Shown: positions 18,217 to 27,286 of the stretch, piece by piece
How the letters are laid out: every line of letters begins with the position of its first letter
Numbering within the stretch: position 1 is the stretch's first letter
Source of the DNA: Burkholderia pyrrocinia
Lineage (GTDB): Bacteria; Pseudomonadota; Gammaproteobacteria; Burkholderiales; Burkholderiaceae
Direction of reading: 5' to 3'
Length of the DNA: 64,000 bases
Assembly (NCBI RefSeq): GCF_001028665.1
Contig: NZ_CP011505.1
Span: 682,001-746,000, forward strand
Position numbers and translations under genes: made by a program
Notes under the pieces: model-generated
What the model was told of the DNA's origin: nothing
The model's database searches: none
The model's input: the letters and a program-made list of their open reading frames with translations, nothing else

Positions 18217-19473
18217 TCAAACGGTCCCGAAGTAATGCTGCGCCAAGGCGACCCAATACCGGACGCCGGCCGGAATGATGTCGTCGTTGAAATCGTATTT
18301 CGGGTGATGCAGAGCCGGCGCGGCCGTTCCGGCCGGCGCATTGCCGATCAGCACATAAGCGCCGGGCCGCTCCTCCAGCATGAAGCCGAAGTCTTCGGAC
18401 GTCATGTTCGGCGGCACGTCGCGGTAAAGACGTTCGTCGCCGAACGTCTCGCGAATGACCGTTTCGCAGAGCGCAGTCTCGGCCGGCGTGTTGACCGTCG
18501 CGGGGTAGTACTGAAAAAACTCGACCTCGACTTGCGCGCCATAGGCACGGGCCAGCCCCTCGCACATGAGCTGGACGTCGCGCTGCAGCTTCTGCTGCAA
18601 TGCCGACGATAGCGTGCGAATCGTCCCGCGCAACTCGGCGCTGTCCGGAATGACATTGTCCGTCGTTCCCGCATGGAACATGCAGACGGAAATGACGGCG
18701 GGATCCACGGGATCCTTGTGCCGCGCAGCGATGGTCTGACACTGCAGCACCACCGAACACGCGAGGGGGACGGGGTCGACGCCCAGATGCGGCTGCGCCG
18801 CATGCGCGCCCTTGCCCGTTACCGTAATCCTGAACCGGGAGCCCGCGGCCATGATCGGGCCGGTACGCAACCCGAAATGCCCGGCGGGCAAACCGGGCCA
18901 GTTATGCATGCCGAATACCGCATCCGTCGGACATTGCTCGAACAGCCCGTCGTCGATCATCTTCCGCGCGCCCGCGCCCCCCTCTTCTCCGGGCTGGAAC
19001 ACGAAATGAACCGTGCCCGGCAACTGCCGTAGTTCCTTCAGGATTCGCGCGGCCCCCAGCAACATGACGGTATGCCCGTCATGCCCGCACGCGTGCATGA
19101 CCCCGTGGGCGCACGATGCGTGCGCAAAGTCATTGGCTTCCTGGATCGGCAACGCATCCAGATCGGCACGGAGCACGATGCCGCGGCCCGGATTCGCACC
19201 GGGCAGGCTCGCGACGACTCCCGTGCCTCCGATCCCACGTGAAACCGCGTAGCCAAGATCTTCAAGCTCACGGGCGACGACGTCGGCCGTCCGGTGCTCT
19301 TCGAATCGCAACTCGGGATGCGCATGCAGATCGCGGCGCAATGTCGCCCAGTGCGCGTGATGCGTTTTCAGCGACGCCTCGGGGATGACGGGGGTTTCCA
19401 ATCTCGGCACCTTTACCAAGCAAACGGATTCAAATCTGTACTGCCGTCGCATCGCGTGCAGCAGCTGCTTCAA
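18217..19473 (-). CDS. M20-family amidohydrolase (hippurate-hydrolase-like)
   Basis: 418 aa, di-metal peptidase fold. Metal-binding residues lie in HACGHDGHTVMLLGAA and FQPGEEGGAGA; LRADLDALPIQE and TGKGAHAAQPHLGVDP are typical of the N-acyl-amino-acid amidohydrolase/IAA-hydrolase group, which releases a carboxylic acid from an amide-linked amino acid. The start at 19473 overlaps the aldehyde dehydrogenase stop by four bases (ATGA), a sign of coupling. The N-terminus is about 25 residues longer than usual, so a later GTG start is possible. In this operon it could remove an acyl group from an oxidised amine product. Confidence 0.9.
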   Translation of the reverse strand: MKQLLHAMRRQYRFESVCLVKVPRLETPVIPEASLKTHHAHWATLRRDLHAHPELRFEEHRTADVVARELEDLGYAVSRGIGGTGVVASLPGANPGRGIVLRADLDALPIQEANDFAHASCAHGVMHACGHDGHTVMLLGAARILKELRQLPGTVHFVFQPGEEGGAGARKMIDDGLFEQCPTDAVFGMHNWPGLPAGHFGLRTGPIMAAGSRFRITVTGKGAHAAQPHLGVDPVPLACSVVLQCQTIAARHKDPVDPAVISVCMFHAGTTDNVIPDSAELRGTIRTLSSALQQKLQRDVQLMCEGLARAYGAQVEVEFFQYYPATVNTPAETALCETVIRETFGDERLYRDVPPNMTSEDFGFMLEERPGAYVLIGNAPAGTAAPALHHPKYDFNDDIIPAGVRYWVALAQHYFGTV

Positions 19474-20927
19474 TCATGGAAACCCAGGATCGACTTGATC
19501 TCCATGTACTCTTCCATCCCTTCGATCCCGTACTCGCGACCGTTCCCCGACTGCTTGTACCCGCCAAACGGAGCCTGCGGGTCCCATGCCGGGTAGTTCA
19601 GATGCACCTGACCCGACCGGATGCGCGCAGCCACCGCGCGCACGCGTTCCTTGTCGGTGCCCTGCACATGTGCGCCAAGCCCGTAAACCGTATCGTTCGC
19701 GATAGCGATGGCTTCTTCGACGGTGTCGTAGGGAAGGATCGCGAGGACCGGACCAAAGATCTCTTGCTGCGCGATCGTCATGCCGGTGCCGACATCGGAA
19801 AAGACGGTTGGCCGCGCATAAAGGCCTCGATCGAAACCCGCGGGCCGTCCGGGCCCACCGGCGATGAGCTTCGCCCGTTCGTCGATGCCCGCGTCGATCA
19901 TCTGCCCGACGCGATCGAACTGCGCGCGATTGGCCAGCGGGCCATGCGTCGTCGCTTCGGCGAACGGATCGCCGACGACCATCCGTTCCGTTGCCGCGAC
20001 GACCAACTCTTCGACGCTACCCAGAAGGCTGCGCGGTACGATCAGGCGGGTCGGCGCGCTGCACGACTGGCCCATGTTCCGGAACGCTGCGGCAACGCCC
20101 GGCGCGACGGCACGCGACAGGTCCGCATCGGGCAACACGATGTTCGGCGACTTGCCTCCAAGCTCCTGCGCAACGCGCTTGACGGTCGGAGCCGCCGCTT
20201 GCGCAACCAGTACGCCCGCACGCGTCGACCCCGTGATCGAAACCATGTCGACCTCCGGGTGCGATGCGAGCGCCGCGCCCACTTCCGCTCCACTGCCGCT
20301 CACCAGGTTGAATACGCCCGCGGGCACGCCTGCATCGGCGATCACTTCCGCAAACAGCAACGCGCTGAGCGGCGACAGCTCGCTAGGTTTCAGGACCACG
20401 GTACAGCCCGCTGCGAGAGCCGGGCCGACCTTCGCCGTGATTTGATAGATCGGCCAGTTCCACGGCGTGATCAGCGCGCACACGCCGATCGGCTCGCGCA
20501 CGACCGCGGTCGTCCCCCGCCGGGTCCGGAACGGGTAGCTGGCCAGATTGTCGCGCGCGACCCGGATATGTTCGGCCGCAAGCGGCACATGGGCACCGCG
20601 CGCATAGCTGATGGGCGCGCCCATTTCCATCGTGAGCGCCATGGCGAACAGTTCGGCACGCTCGAGTATCAGCGCATGAACGCGGTCGAGCAGCGCGGCG
20701 CGTTGCTGCGGCGACGTCGCGGCCCAGCGTTCGAAAGCGTCGCGCGCGGCCTGCACCGCGCGGTCGGCGTCGCGTGCGTTCCCAAGCGGAATTTCGCACA
20801 GCCTGTCTTCAGTGGAAGGGCAGACGACCGCGAACCGATCGCCGCCGTCGGGCATGACCCAGTCTCCGTCGATGAAGAATCGATCCAGTCTTCCGGCTTG
20901 CATCAGGTGATGAACAGGTGAATTCAT
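19470..20927 (-). CDS. NAD(P)-dependent aldehyde dehydrogenase
   Basis: 485 aa, full length for the family. Catalytic E255 is in AQELGGKSPN and nucleophile C289 in GQSCSAPTR; ITPWNWPIYQI and the cofactor loop ITGSTRAG are present. The start at 20927 shares ATGA with the stop of the upstream oxidase and its own stop overlaps the M20 start, so three genes are tightly coupled. It most likely oxidises the aldehyde made by the FAD oxidases encoded just upstream, as PuuC does after PuuB in putrescine breakdown. Confidence 0.92.
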   Translation of the reverse strand: MNSPVHHLMQAGRLDRFFIDGDWVMPDGGDRFAVVCPSTEDRLCEIPLGNARDADRAVQAARDAFERWAATSPQQRAALLDRVHALILERAELFAMALTMEMGAPISYARGAHVPLAAEHIRVARDNLASYPFRTRRGTTAVVREPIGVCALITPWNWPIYQITAKVGPALAAGCTVVLKPSELSPLSALLFAEVIADAGVPAGVFNLVSGSGAEVGAALASHPEVDMVSITGSTRAGVLVAQAAAPTVKRVAQELGGKSPNIVLPDADLSRAVAPGVAAAFRNMGQSCSAPTRLIVPRSLLGSVEELVVAATERMVVGDPFAEATTHGPLANRAQFDRVGQMIDAGIDERAKLIAGGPGRPAGFDRGLYARPTVFSDVGTGMTIAQQEIFGPVLAILPYDTVEEAIAIANDTVYGLGAHVQGTDKERVRAVAARIRSGQVHLNYPAWDPQAPFGGYKQSGNGREYGIEGMEEYMEIKSILGFHD

Positions 20928-22201
20928 TGCAGGGTGTCCTTGAGTCGGTACCACGCGCCCACGAACGGCAAAAACCATGCTTTGCCGAAGTGGCCGGGAA
21001 TAGCGGGCCAGTCGAAGCTGTTCCACGGGTTGAGATCGGCTCGCCCGTCCATGATCTCTGCCATCAGCGTGCCCATCAGCGTGGCCATGTGCGTGCCGTG
21101 GCCGCTATAGCCCATCGAGTAATAAACACCTCGTCGCTGGCCCGCGCGCGGCAGGCGGTTGGCCGTCATGTCGACCATGCCGCCCCAGCAGTAGTCGATG
21201 CGCACGCTGGCCAGTTCCGGGAACACGGCGGCCATCTGCTGTCGCAGGATCAGCCCGCTCTTTTCGTCTGAACGGGGGTTGGACGTCGCAAAACGCGCAC
21301 GCCCGCCAAACAGCATCCGGTTGTCGGGCGTGACGCGAAAGAAGTTGACGAAGTTCTTCGTGTCGGTGGCCATCCGGCGAGTCGGCAGCAACCGGTCCAG
21401 AAGTTCGCGCGGCAAAGGCTCGGTGACGATGATGAAAGCGCCGACCGGCACGATCCTGCGTCGGATCCAGCCGAACGGCCCCACCTGCGAAATGCCGCTC
21501 GCCAGAAGAATCTGGCGCGTACGGATCTCACCGAGCGGCGTTCGCAACGCGTATGCGCCACCCGGCTCCCTCTTTAACCCGAGTACCGGCGCACGCTCCA
21601 GGATGTGCGCACCGCGCGCTTGCGCGGCGTTCGCAAGGCCGCGCACATAGCGGCCGACGTGCATCCCGGCACTCTTCTCGAAGATCAACCCGCCGTGATA
21701 GCGGTTCGAGCCGATCTCGTCGCGCAGTTCCGCCTTCGTCACCACGCGCGTGTCGGGATCCACGCTCCCGGCGAGCAGCGCCTGACTTCGTACCAGCTTG
21801 TCGTAGTGCTCCGGCTTCGCCGCGAGCTTGAGCTTTCCGCAGCGCACGAAATCGCAGTCGATCGACTCCTCCCGGACCAGCCGCTCGACCGTGTCGACAC
21901 CCGCGTCGAACGCAAGATACAACCGGTTGGCCAGTTCCGTGCCGATGCGCTGCGACAGTGAAGCGTAATCCTGCGCGAAGCCGTTGTTGCACATGCCGCC
22001 GTTGCGTCCCGACGCCGCCTGCCCCACGGTGCCGGCTTCGCAGACGACGACGCGGGCGCCTTTTTTCGACAGCGCCAGTGCCGCCGCCGAACCCGTGATT
22101 CCGCCGCCCACCACGACCACGTCGCAACTTCCGTCAGGCAGATCCGGCGAGCTGCTCACGAATGGCTCGGACGTATCGAGCCAGTAGGAACTGAAACGCA
22201 T
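20924..22201 (-). CDS. FAD-dependent amine oxidase (PuuB-like, DAO family)
   Basis: 425 aa, preceded by GGAG. It starts RFSSYWLDT, then DVVVVGGGITGSAAALALSKKG and ASGRNGGMCNNGFAQDYASL, nearly the pattern of the paralogue at 15050-16327. The C-terminal GYSGHGTHMATLMG and WPAIPGHFGKAWFLPFVGAW are also shared. It probably oxidises a primary or acylated amine to an aldehyde, which the coupled aldehyde dehydrogenase then uses. It lies 135 bases after the second oxidase, so an internal promoter is possible. Confidence 0.9.
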   Translation of the reverse strand: MRFSSYWLDTSEPFVSSSPDLPDGSCDVVVVGGGITGSAAALALSKKGARVVVCEAGTVGQAASGRNGGMCNNGFAQDYASLSQRIGTELANRLYLAFDAGVDTVERLVREESIDCDFVRCGKLKLAAKPEHYDKLVRSQALLAGSVDPDTRVVTKAELRDEIGSNRYHGGLIFEKSAGMHVGRYVRGLANAAQARGAHILERAPVLGLKREPGGAYALRTPLGEIRTRQILLASGISQVGPFGWIRRRIVPVGAFIIVTEPLPRELLDRLLPTRRMATDTKNFVNFFRVTPDNRMLFGGRARFATSNPRSDEKSGLILRQQMAAVFPELASVRIDYCWGGMVDMTANRLPRAGQRRGVYYSMGYSGHGTHMATLMGTLMAEIMDGRADLNPWNSFDWPAIPGHFGKAWFLPFVGAWYRLKDTLQ

Positions 22202-22336
22202 CACACACTCCAAAGCTGGCGCACCAGGCTGGAAAGGCGGCGGGCATTCGCCGCACCGATCCGGCTGGTCGCGCACGATCCGAACCGAAGCGCATCATTC
22301 GAACGCCGCCACCGCCTTCCGCGTGACGGCCGCAAA

Positions 22337-23662
22337 CTAAAAATCAGCGACCTTGCCCCAGGTGGATTCGCCGAATCGGCCGGGCCGATACGGTATCGGG
22401 TCCACGATCGGCCGCACACCGGTGGCGAGATCCGCGATCAAGTGACCCGCGCCCGGGCCGATGCCGAAGCCGTGCCCGGAAAAGCCCGCTGCCAGGATCA
22501 AGCCCGGCACGCCCGGCACTTCGCCGATACCCGGGACGCCGTCCGGCGTGCTGTCGACGAACCCGGCCCAAGCGTGAGTGATCGTCGCTTCACGAAGTTC
22601 GGGCAGCAGTTCGACGGCACGGCGGTACGTTTCGGTGACCGTCGGCATATCGGGCTTCGGATCGAGAATGCGCACCGCCTCCATCGGTGTCGGCGCATCG
22701 AGTCGCCACCGCTTCAGCGATTCGTGGCCGCCGCGCATGCCTTCGAGGCCTCCCGGAAGAAGGCTGCGCCAGCGCTTCGCGAACATCGGCACGAAATGCG
22801 GGGCGAATCGCAGGAACTGCGGCGTCACATCCACGCGCGCGCGGCCGCTGATGGCCAGTGCGTAGCGTCCGTCGCTCCGACGCGTAACGGACACGCCGGA
22901 GGTGTACAGCGCATCCGGCAAGCGCTGTTCGACAGGCGACACGCTCAGGATCGACTGGCGGATCGACGCCTGAGGAAAACGGATGCCGAGCTGGCGGCAG
23001 AACGACGACGCCCACGCGCCACCGGCGAGCACGGCCGTTCTGGTCTTGATCACCCCGGCTTCCGTGACGACGCCGGAAACCCGCCCGCCCTCGAGTTCGA
23101 TGCCGCGGGCCGCGCAGTGCTGGTTGACGCTGCCGCCGAGCTTCATCAGTGCAGCGGCCACGGCCGGCGCGGCCTTCGCCGGGTCGGCGGTGCCGTCGCT
23201 CGGCGAAAAGACGCCGCCCTTCCAGGGTCGCCCGGTTGGCTGCCCGCGCTGGCTCGCTTGCCGGCTGTCGAGCATGTACGTCGTCACGCCCGCGGTCTTT
23301 GCGAACTCGCCCCAATGGGACCAACGCGACAACTCGGCTTCGTCATTGCTCAGATACAACAGCCCGCAACGATGAAAACCCGTGTCTTCGCCGGATTCGG
23401 CGGCAAATCGTTCCCAGAGATCGAGGCTCTTGCTTGCCATCGGCAACTCGCGCGCGTCGCGGTTTTGCTGCCGGCACCAGCCCCAGTTGCGGCTCGACTG
23501 CTCGGCTCCGATCCTGCCCTTCTCGACCAGCGCGACCGAAACCCCGCGCAGGGCCAGGTAGTAGGCGGTAAAAACGCCGATGATCCCGCCTCCGATCACG
23601 ACGACGTCAGCCGCGGCCGGCAGCGTGGGCGAAGTTTGTATGTGCTGCAGTGGAGGCGACAT
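22337..23662 (-). CDS. FAD-dependent oxidoreductase (DAO/DadA-like)
   Basis: 441 aa. The FAD motif is DVVVIGGGIIGVFTAYYLALRG, followed by SSRNWGWCRQQNRDARELP, typical of a DadA/sarcosine-oxidase-like branch found in proteobacterial amine clusters. The C-terminal GFSGHGFGIGPGAGHLIADL closes the FAD site. It begins two bases after the cupin stop, so the pair is co-translated. It is only distantly related to the PuuB-like protein encoded next, which suggests the operon performs two separate oxidations or handles two substrates. Confidence 0.88.
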   Translation of the reverse strand: MSPPLQHIQTSPTLPAAADVVVIGGGIIGVFTAYYLALRGVSVALVEKGRIGAEQSSRNWGWCRQQNRDARELPMASKSLDLWERFAAESGEDTGFHRCGLLYLSNDEAELSRWSHWGEFAKTAGVTTYMLDSRQASQRGQPTGRPWKGGVFSPSDGTADPAKAAPAVAAALMKLGGSVNQHCAARGIELEGGRVSGVVTEAGVIKTRTAVLAGGAWASSFCRQLGIRFPQASIRQSILSVSPVEQRLPDALYTSGVSVTRRSDGRYALAISGRARVDVTPQFLRFAPHFVPMFAKRWRSLLPGGLEGMRGGHESLKRWRLDAPTPMEAVRILDPKPDMPTVTETYRRAVELLPELREATITHAWAGFVDSTPDGVPGIGEVPGVPGLILAAGFSGHGFGIGPGAGHLIADLATGVRPIVDPIPYRPGRFGESTWGKVADF

Positions 23663-23664
23663 GA

Positions 23665-24399
23665 TCAATGTTGCTCGGTAGATACCTGGACGTCTTGCAC
23701 GACGTAGAACTTCGCCACGCGATCGCTGCTTTCCCACCCGATCGATGCACCCTGCGGGACGAAAAGCGCGTCGCCGGCGCCGACCGACAGCACGCTGCCA
23801 TCAGGCGCGGCGAACCGTACGCTGCCGGCCAGCAGCTGCATGAACTCGTTCACCCGATGCGGGCGAACGATCCGATGGTACGGCGTCGAATCCCACGTAC
23901 CCGCGCAGTAACCTGCGCCGTCGTCGGTGAAGACGTTGTCACTGCGGCATTGCGGAGCGGGACCGAGCAGCACGTCGGCAGGCAGCGATGCAGACGGCTT
24001 GAAGTCGGCATCGGCGCGCAGCGCAAAGAGGCCGCGTTTCGTCGGATTCCTGCAAGCCGCCGCGCAGAACATGAAAAGCACCGGCGATGCTGCACTGACG
24101 CGGACCGTCGTGCCGCTGCCGATGACCGCCCCCGCTTGCGGGCCGAGCACCAACGGCGCCGCTCCGGGCACTTCGAGCGTAAGCTCTCCTTCCACGACGA
24201 CGATGGTTTCAATGTGCGGAAAGCTCGGCACGTCGAGCTCGCCCACGAAGCCGATACGGCCCGCGGCCATCGAGCCGCGGCCTTCCCATGCGATCTCCCG
24301 ATGTCGCCCGAACGGGTCGTTCTCGCCGAATGACTCCCTGCGGAAGACGGTTGACAAAGGCGTGCCGTCGGCACGGTGCAACACGAATGCTACGGTCAT
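23665..24399 (-). CDS. Bicupin protein (DUF861/Cupin_3-like)
   Basis: 244 aa with two cupin halves (about 35-115 and 165-240). The first half includes PHIETIVVVEGELTLEVPG; the second includes HRVNEFMQLLAGSVRF and GDALFVPQGASIGWESS. AGGAG lies five bases before the start at 24399. Two-domain Cupin_3 proteins of this kind commonly accompany FAD amine oxidases; some relatives are (S)-ureidoglycine aminohydrolases. It is the first gene of the 24.4-17.2 kb operon. Confidence 0.82.
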   Translation of the reverse strand: MTVAFVLHRADGTPLSTVFRRESFGENDPFGRHREIAWEGRGSMAAGRIGFVGELDVPSFPHIETIVVVEGELTLEVPGAAPLVLGPQAGAVIGSGTTVRVSAASPVLFMFCAAACRNPTKRGLFALRADADFKPSASLPADVLLGPAPQCRSDNVFTDDGAGYCAGTWDSTPYHRIVRPHRVNEFMQLLAGSVRFAAPDGSVLSVGAGDALFVPQGASIGWESSDRVAKFYVVQDVQVSTEQH

Positions 24400-24710
24400 T
24401 TCTGCTCCTGCGCATTGCGCGACGATCTTGTTGAGATGCCCTGGGGCGGTACCGGAAATCGTTGTTCTCGCGACTTCGTTTCCGGAAACCGTCAGGAGTA
24501 TTGATCTGTTGGATAAAGCGTATTCGTTGCGAAATAATTCAATCGCGCGGCTGGTGGTTCTTGCCTGCAATTATGCGTCTCGGACCTTCCCGACTGGTTA
24601 ACATCCAGAAAATCGATCGTTAAACACGGTTTAATGACCAAGCCACAGGCCGGCAGGCGGCTTCACCGAGCAGCCAGGGCCGGTCGCAGCCGCGCGCGCT
24701 CCGCTTTCGC
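24400..24710. promoter_or_regulatory. Promoter region of the bicupin/oxidase operon
   Basis: About 310 bases between the operon's first gene and the stop of the second short AraC gene. The part from 24470 to 24650 is richer in A+T than its surroundings and contains two TTAA(A/C) runs near 24600-24640. No clear repeat or operator was found. The operon promoter must read leftward from here. Confidence 0.5.
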
Positions 24711-25181
24711 CTACACGGCGTGACAGGACACGTCGCGGCGTTCATCGTGCGTGCGCACCGACGACGTTCGCCCCTGCGCCCCGCCCGACCGCGCGCTCAC
24801 GTAATCGCGCGGCGTAATCCCGAGCACCCGCCGGAAATGCCGGCACAGATGGCTCTGGTCGAAGAAACCGACCTCGGTCGCCACGACCGACGGCGCCACG
24901 CCGCCGCGCAGCAAGTCCTGCGCACGCCGGACACGCACCAGACACAGATACCGATGCGGCGACAGCCCGATTTCGCTGCGAAAACGCGCGGTGAAACGCG
25001 ACACGCTCAACCCGGCCACCGCCGCGAGCGTATCGAGATTCAGCGGCTGCGCGAACGATGCATCGATCGTGCGCAGCACGTCGCCGATGGCCGGCGATAC
25101 GGACCGCCCGACGCCAGCAGCGCGGAGCGCCGCACTTTCGACCGAATCGTGGAACAGAGCGACCATGTTCGCCATCCTCAT
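24711..25181 (-). CDS. Short AraC-family regulator, paralogue of 11625-12101
   Basis: 156 aa. It consists of an AraC double helix-turn-helix with LAAVAGLSVSRFTARFRSEIG and FDQSHLCRHFRRVLGITP, and matches the 11625-12101 product over most of its length. The start at 25181 overlaps (ATGA) the stop of an oxidase fragment. The gene is intact although the genes it once followed are lost, so it may now control the adjacent bicupin operon or cross-regulate the first oxidase locus. Confidence 0.85.
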   Translation of the reverse strand: MRMANMVALFHDSVESAALRAAGVGRSVSPAIGDVLRTIDASFAQPLNLDTLAAVAGLSVSRFTARFRSEIGLSPHRYLCLVRVRRAQDLLRGGVAPSVVATEVGFFDQSHLCRHFRRVLGITPRDYVSARSGGAQGRTSSVRTHDERRDVSCHAV

Positions 25182-25273
25182 GCGGCCGCCTGCGCGGCCG
25201 TTACCGGCGCGACGAAGCGCGCGATCGCGAACGACTCGATCGGCGTGCCGGTCGCGCCGGTGTCGATCAGTTC
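25178..25273 (-). pseudogene. C-terminal relic of an HcnC-like FAD oxidase
   Basis: The frame reads ELIDTGATGTPIESFAIARF, then VAPVTAAQAAA and a stop that overlaps the AraC start. It matches the end of the oxidase at 12113-13267 (ELIDTGATSTPIEPFAIGRF). Homology stops abruptly at 25273/25274, where the sequence becomes that of the region upstream of the first oxidase operon (16438). Everything in between is missing, so this is a large internal deletion of a second operon copy. Confidence 0.88.
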
Positions 25274-25356
25274 AATCACCGTCAAGAAGCGCAGTTGCAG
25301 CGTATTCGCGCACGGCGCACGCCCAATCCACCGTTTTTCGCGACTGCCGCGGCAGC
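25274..25356. repeat. Second copy of the oxidase-operon upstream segment
   Basis: This segment matches 16438-16517 at about 80% by hand count. Here it is fused directly to the last codons of an HcnC-like gene instead of to a PuuB-like gene. The remaining bases to 25414 hold nothing recognisable. Confidence 0.75.
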
Positions 25357-25414
25357 CTGTGCGGACAGCCGATCGCCGGCCTGCGCGAGCGCGGTGAACT
25401 CATGGCGCGGCCCA

Positions 25415-27286
25415 CTACAGGCGCACCGGCTGCACCGGCGCGACGACCGCCGCCGGCTCCGCCTGGAAGCGCGTCAGGTCGTCCTCGCTGCGGTGGCACA
25501 GCACCTGCGCGCCGTTGTCGAGGGTGCGCAGCACGGGTGCCGTTTGATTGCATACGCCGTCCACGCGCATCGGGCAGCGCGACAGGAACGGGCACAGCCC
25601 GGCGTTGTCCGCGCTCGCGCCGATCGGCACCAGCGGCCGGTGACAACGCTCGGCTGCATCGTCGAGCCAGCCCGCGCGCAGTTCCGGCGCCGACGACACG
25701 AGCAGGTGCGAATACGGGTGATAAGGCGGCGCGCACAGCGCGTCGCGGCTGCCCGTCTCGACACGGCGGCCCGCGTACAGCACGACGATGTCGTCGCTGA
25801 TCGCGCGCACCTTGGCGATGTCGTGCGTGATGAACACGTACGACACGCCGAGCTTTGCCTGCAGTTCGCGCAACAGGTCCATGATCGCGGCGCCGACCAC
25901 GGTATCGAGCGCCGACGTGACCTCGTCGCACAGGATCAGGTCGGGCTCCGCCGCGAGCGCGCGCGCGAGGTTCACGCGCTGCTTCTGCCCGCCGGACAGC
26001 TCGCCGGTGCGTCGCCCGGCGACGGCCTGCGGCAGCCGCACGAGCTCGAGCAACTCCGCGACGCGCCGCCGTGCGCGCTCACCCTTGATCCCGTGATAGA
26101 ACGCGAGCGGCCGCGCGAGCGTGCGCTCGACGGTATGCACCGGATTGAGCGCGGTATCCGCGTTCTGGAACACGATCTGCACGCGCCGGTGCTGCTCCTT
26201 CGTGCGTTTGCCGATGTCGAGCGCGAGCGGCTCGCCGTCGAGCAGGATCTGCCCGCCGGTGGCCGGCACCAGGCCCGCGATCACCTTCGCGAGCGTCGTC
26301 TTGCCCGAGCCCGATTCGCCGATCACGCCGACCGTCTGCCCGCGCCCGATGCGCAGGTCCACTTCGTGCAGGATCACCTTGGCCGGCCAGCCTTTCGCGG
26401 TGCGGCCGCCGTAGCCGGCGATCGCGCCGCGCACGTCGAGCAGCGGCGCAGGCGCGGCCGGTGCGAGTTTCGCCGCGCGTTCGGCATCGCTCGGCGCGAC
26501 CGCCGCGATCAGGCTCTGCGTGTACGGATGTACGGGCGCATGCAGGATCTGCTCGGTGTCCCCCGACTCGCGGATCACGCCGTCGCTCAGCACGATGATC
26601 CGGTCGGCCATCTGCGCGACGACGGCCAGATCGTGCGACACGTACACCGCGCTCATGCCGTAGCGCCGGATCACGCTCTTGAACGCCTGCAGCACGTCGA
26701 TCTGCGTGGTCACGTCGAGCGCCGTCGTCGGTTCGTCGAGGATCACGAGCTCCGGATCGGTGATCAGCGCCATCGCTGCCATCAGACGCTGCAACTGGCC
26801 GCCCGACACCTGGTGCGGATAGCGTTTGCCGATCGTCTCCGGCTCCGGCAGCGCGAGCGCGCGGAACAGCTCGACCGCCTTCGCCTGCGCGTCGCGCTTC
26901 GTCAGCGTCCGGTGGATCAGCGCGCTCTCGATCACCTGGTCGAGGATCGTGCGCGACGGGTTGAACGCGGCGGCCGCGCTCTGCGCGATGTACGCGACCC
27001 TGCGGCCGCGCAGCGCGGTCAGCGCCTGCGAGGACAGCGTGCAGACGTCCGAGCCGTCGAGCTTGACCGAGCCGCCGGCGATCCGGCAGCCGGCGCGCGC
27101 ATGGCCCATCAGCGACAGTGCGATCGTCGTCTTGCCCGAGCCGGATTCGCCGATCAGCGCGAGCACCTCGCCGCGCCGGACGTCGAAGTCGACGCCGTCG
27201 ACGATCGTCGTTTCCGCACCGCCCGGCCGGCCGCCGACCACGCGCAGCCCGCGCACCTCGACGAGCGGGTTCGATTCGTGTCGCAT
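25415..27286 (-). CDS. Dipeptide/opine-type ABC transporter, fused double ATPase
   Basis: 623 aa with two complete ATPase domains (DppD-DppF in one chain). Walker A GESGSGKTT occurs near residues 48 and 332. Signatures are VSGGQLQR and LSGGQKQR; Walker B LVILDEPTTALD and DLILCDEVTSALD. Each half ends with an oligopeptide-type C-terminal extension, the second with a CPF..RCP cysteine-rich motif. Its start shares TGATG with the permease stop. Together with two permeases and a binding protein this forms a complete importer. Confidence 0.92.
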   Translation of the reverse strand: MRHESNPLVEVRGLRVVGGRPGGAETTIVDGVDFDVRRGEVLALIGESGSGKTTIALSLMGHARAGCRIAGGSVKLDGSDVCTLSSQALTALRGRRVAYIAQSAAAAFNPSRTILDQVIESALIHRTLTKRDAQAKAVELFRALALPEPETIGKRYPHQVSGGQLQRLMAAMALITDPELVILDEPTTALDVTTQIDVLQAFKSVIRRYGMSAVYVSHDLAVVAQMADRIIVLSDGVIRESGDTEQILHAPVHPYTQSLIAAVAPSDAERAAKLAPAAPAPLLDVRGAIAGYGGRTAKGWPAKVILHEVDLRIGRGQTVGVIGESGSGKTTLAKVIAGLVPATGGQILLDGEPLALDIGKRTKEQHRRVQIVFQNADTALNPVHTVERTLARPLAFYHGIKGERARRRVAELLELVRLPQAVAGRRTGELSGGQKQRVNLARALAAEPDLILCDEVTSALDTVVGAAIMDLLRELQAKLGVSYVFITHDIAKVRAISDDIVVLYAGRRVETGSRDALCAPPYHPYSHLLVSSAPELRAGWLDDAAERCHRPLVPIGASADNAGLCPFLSRCPMRVDGVCNQTAPVLRTLDNGAQVLCHRSEDDLTRFQAEPAAVVAPVQPVRL

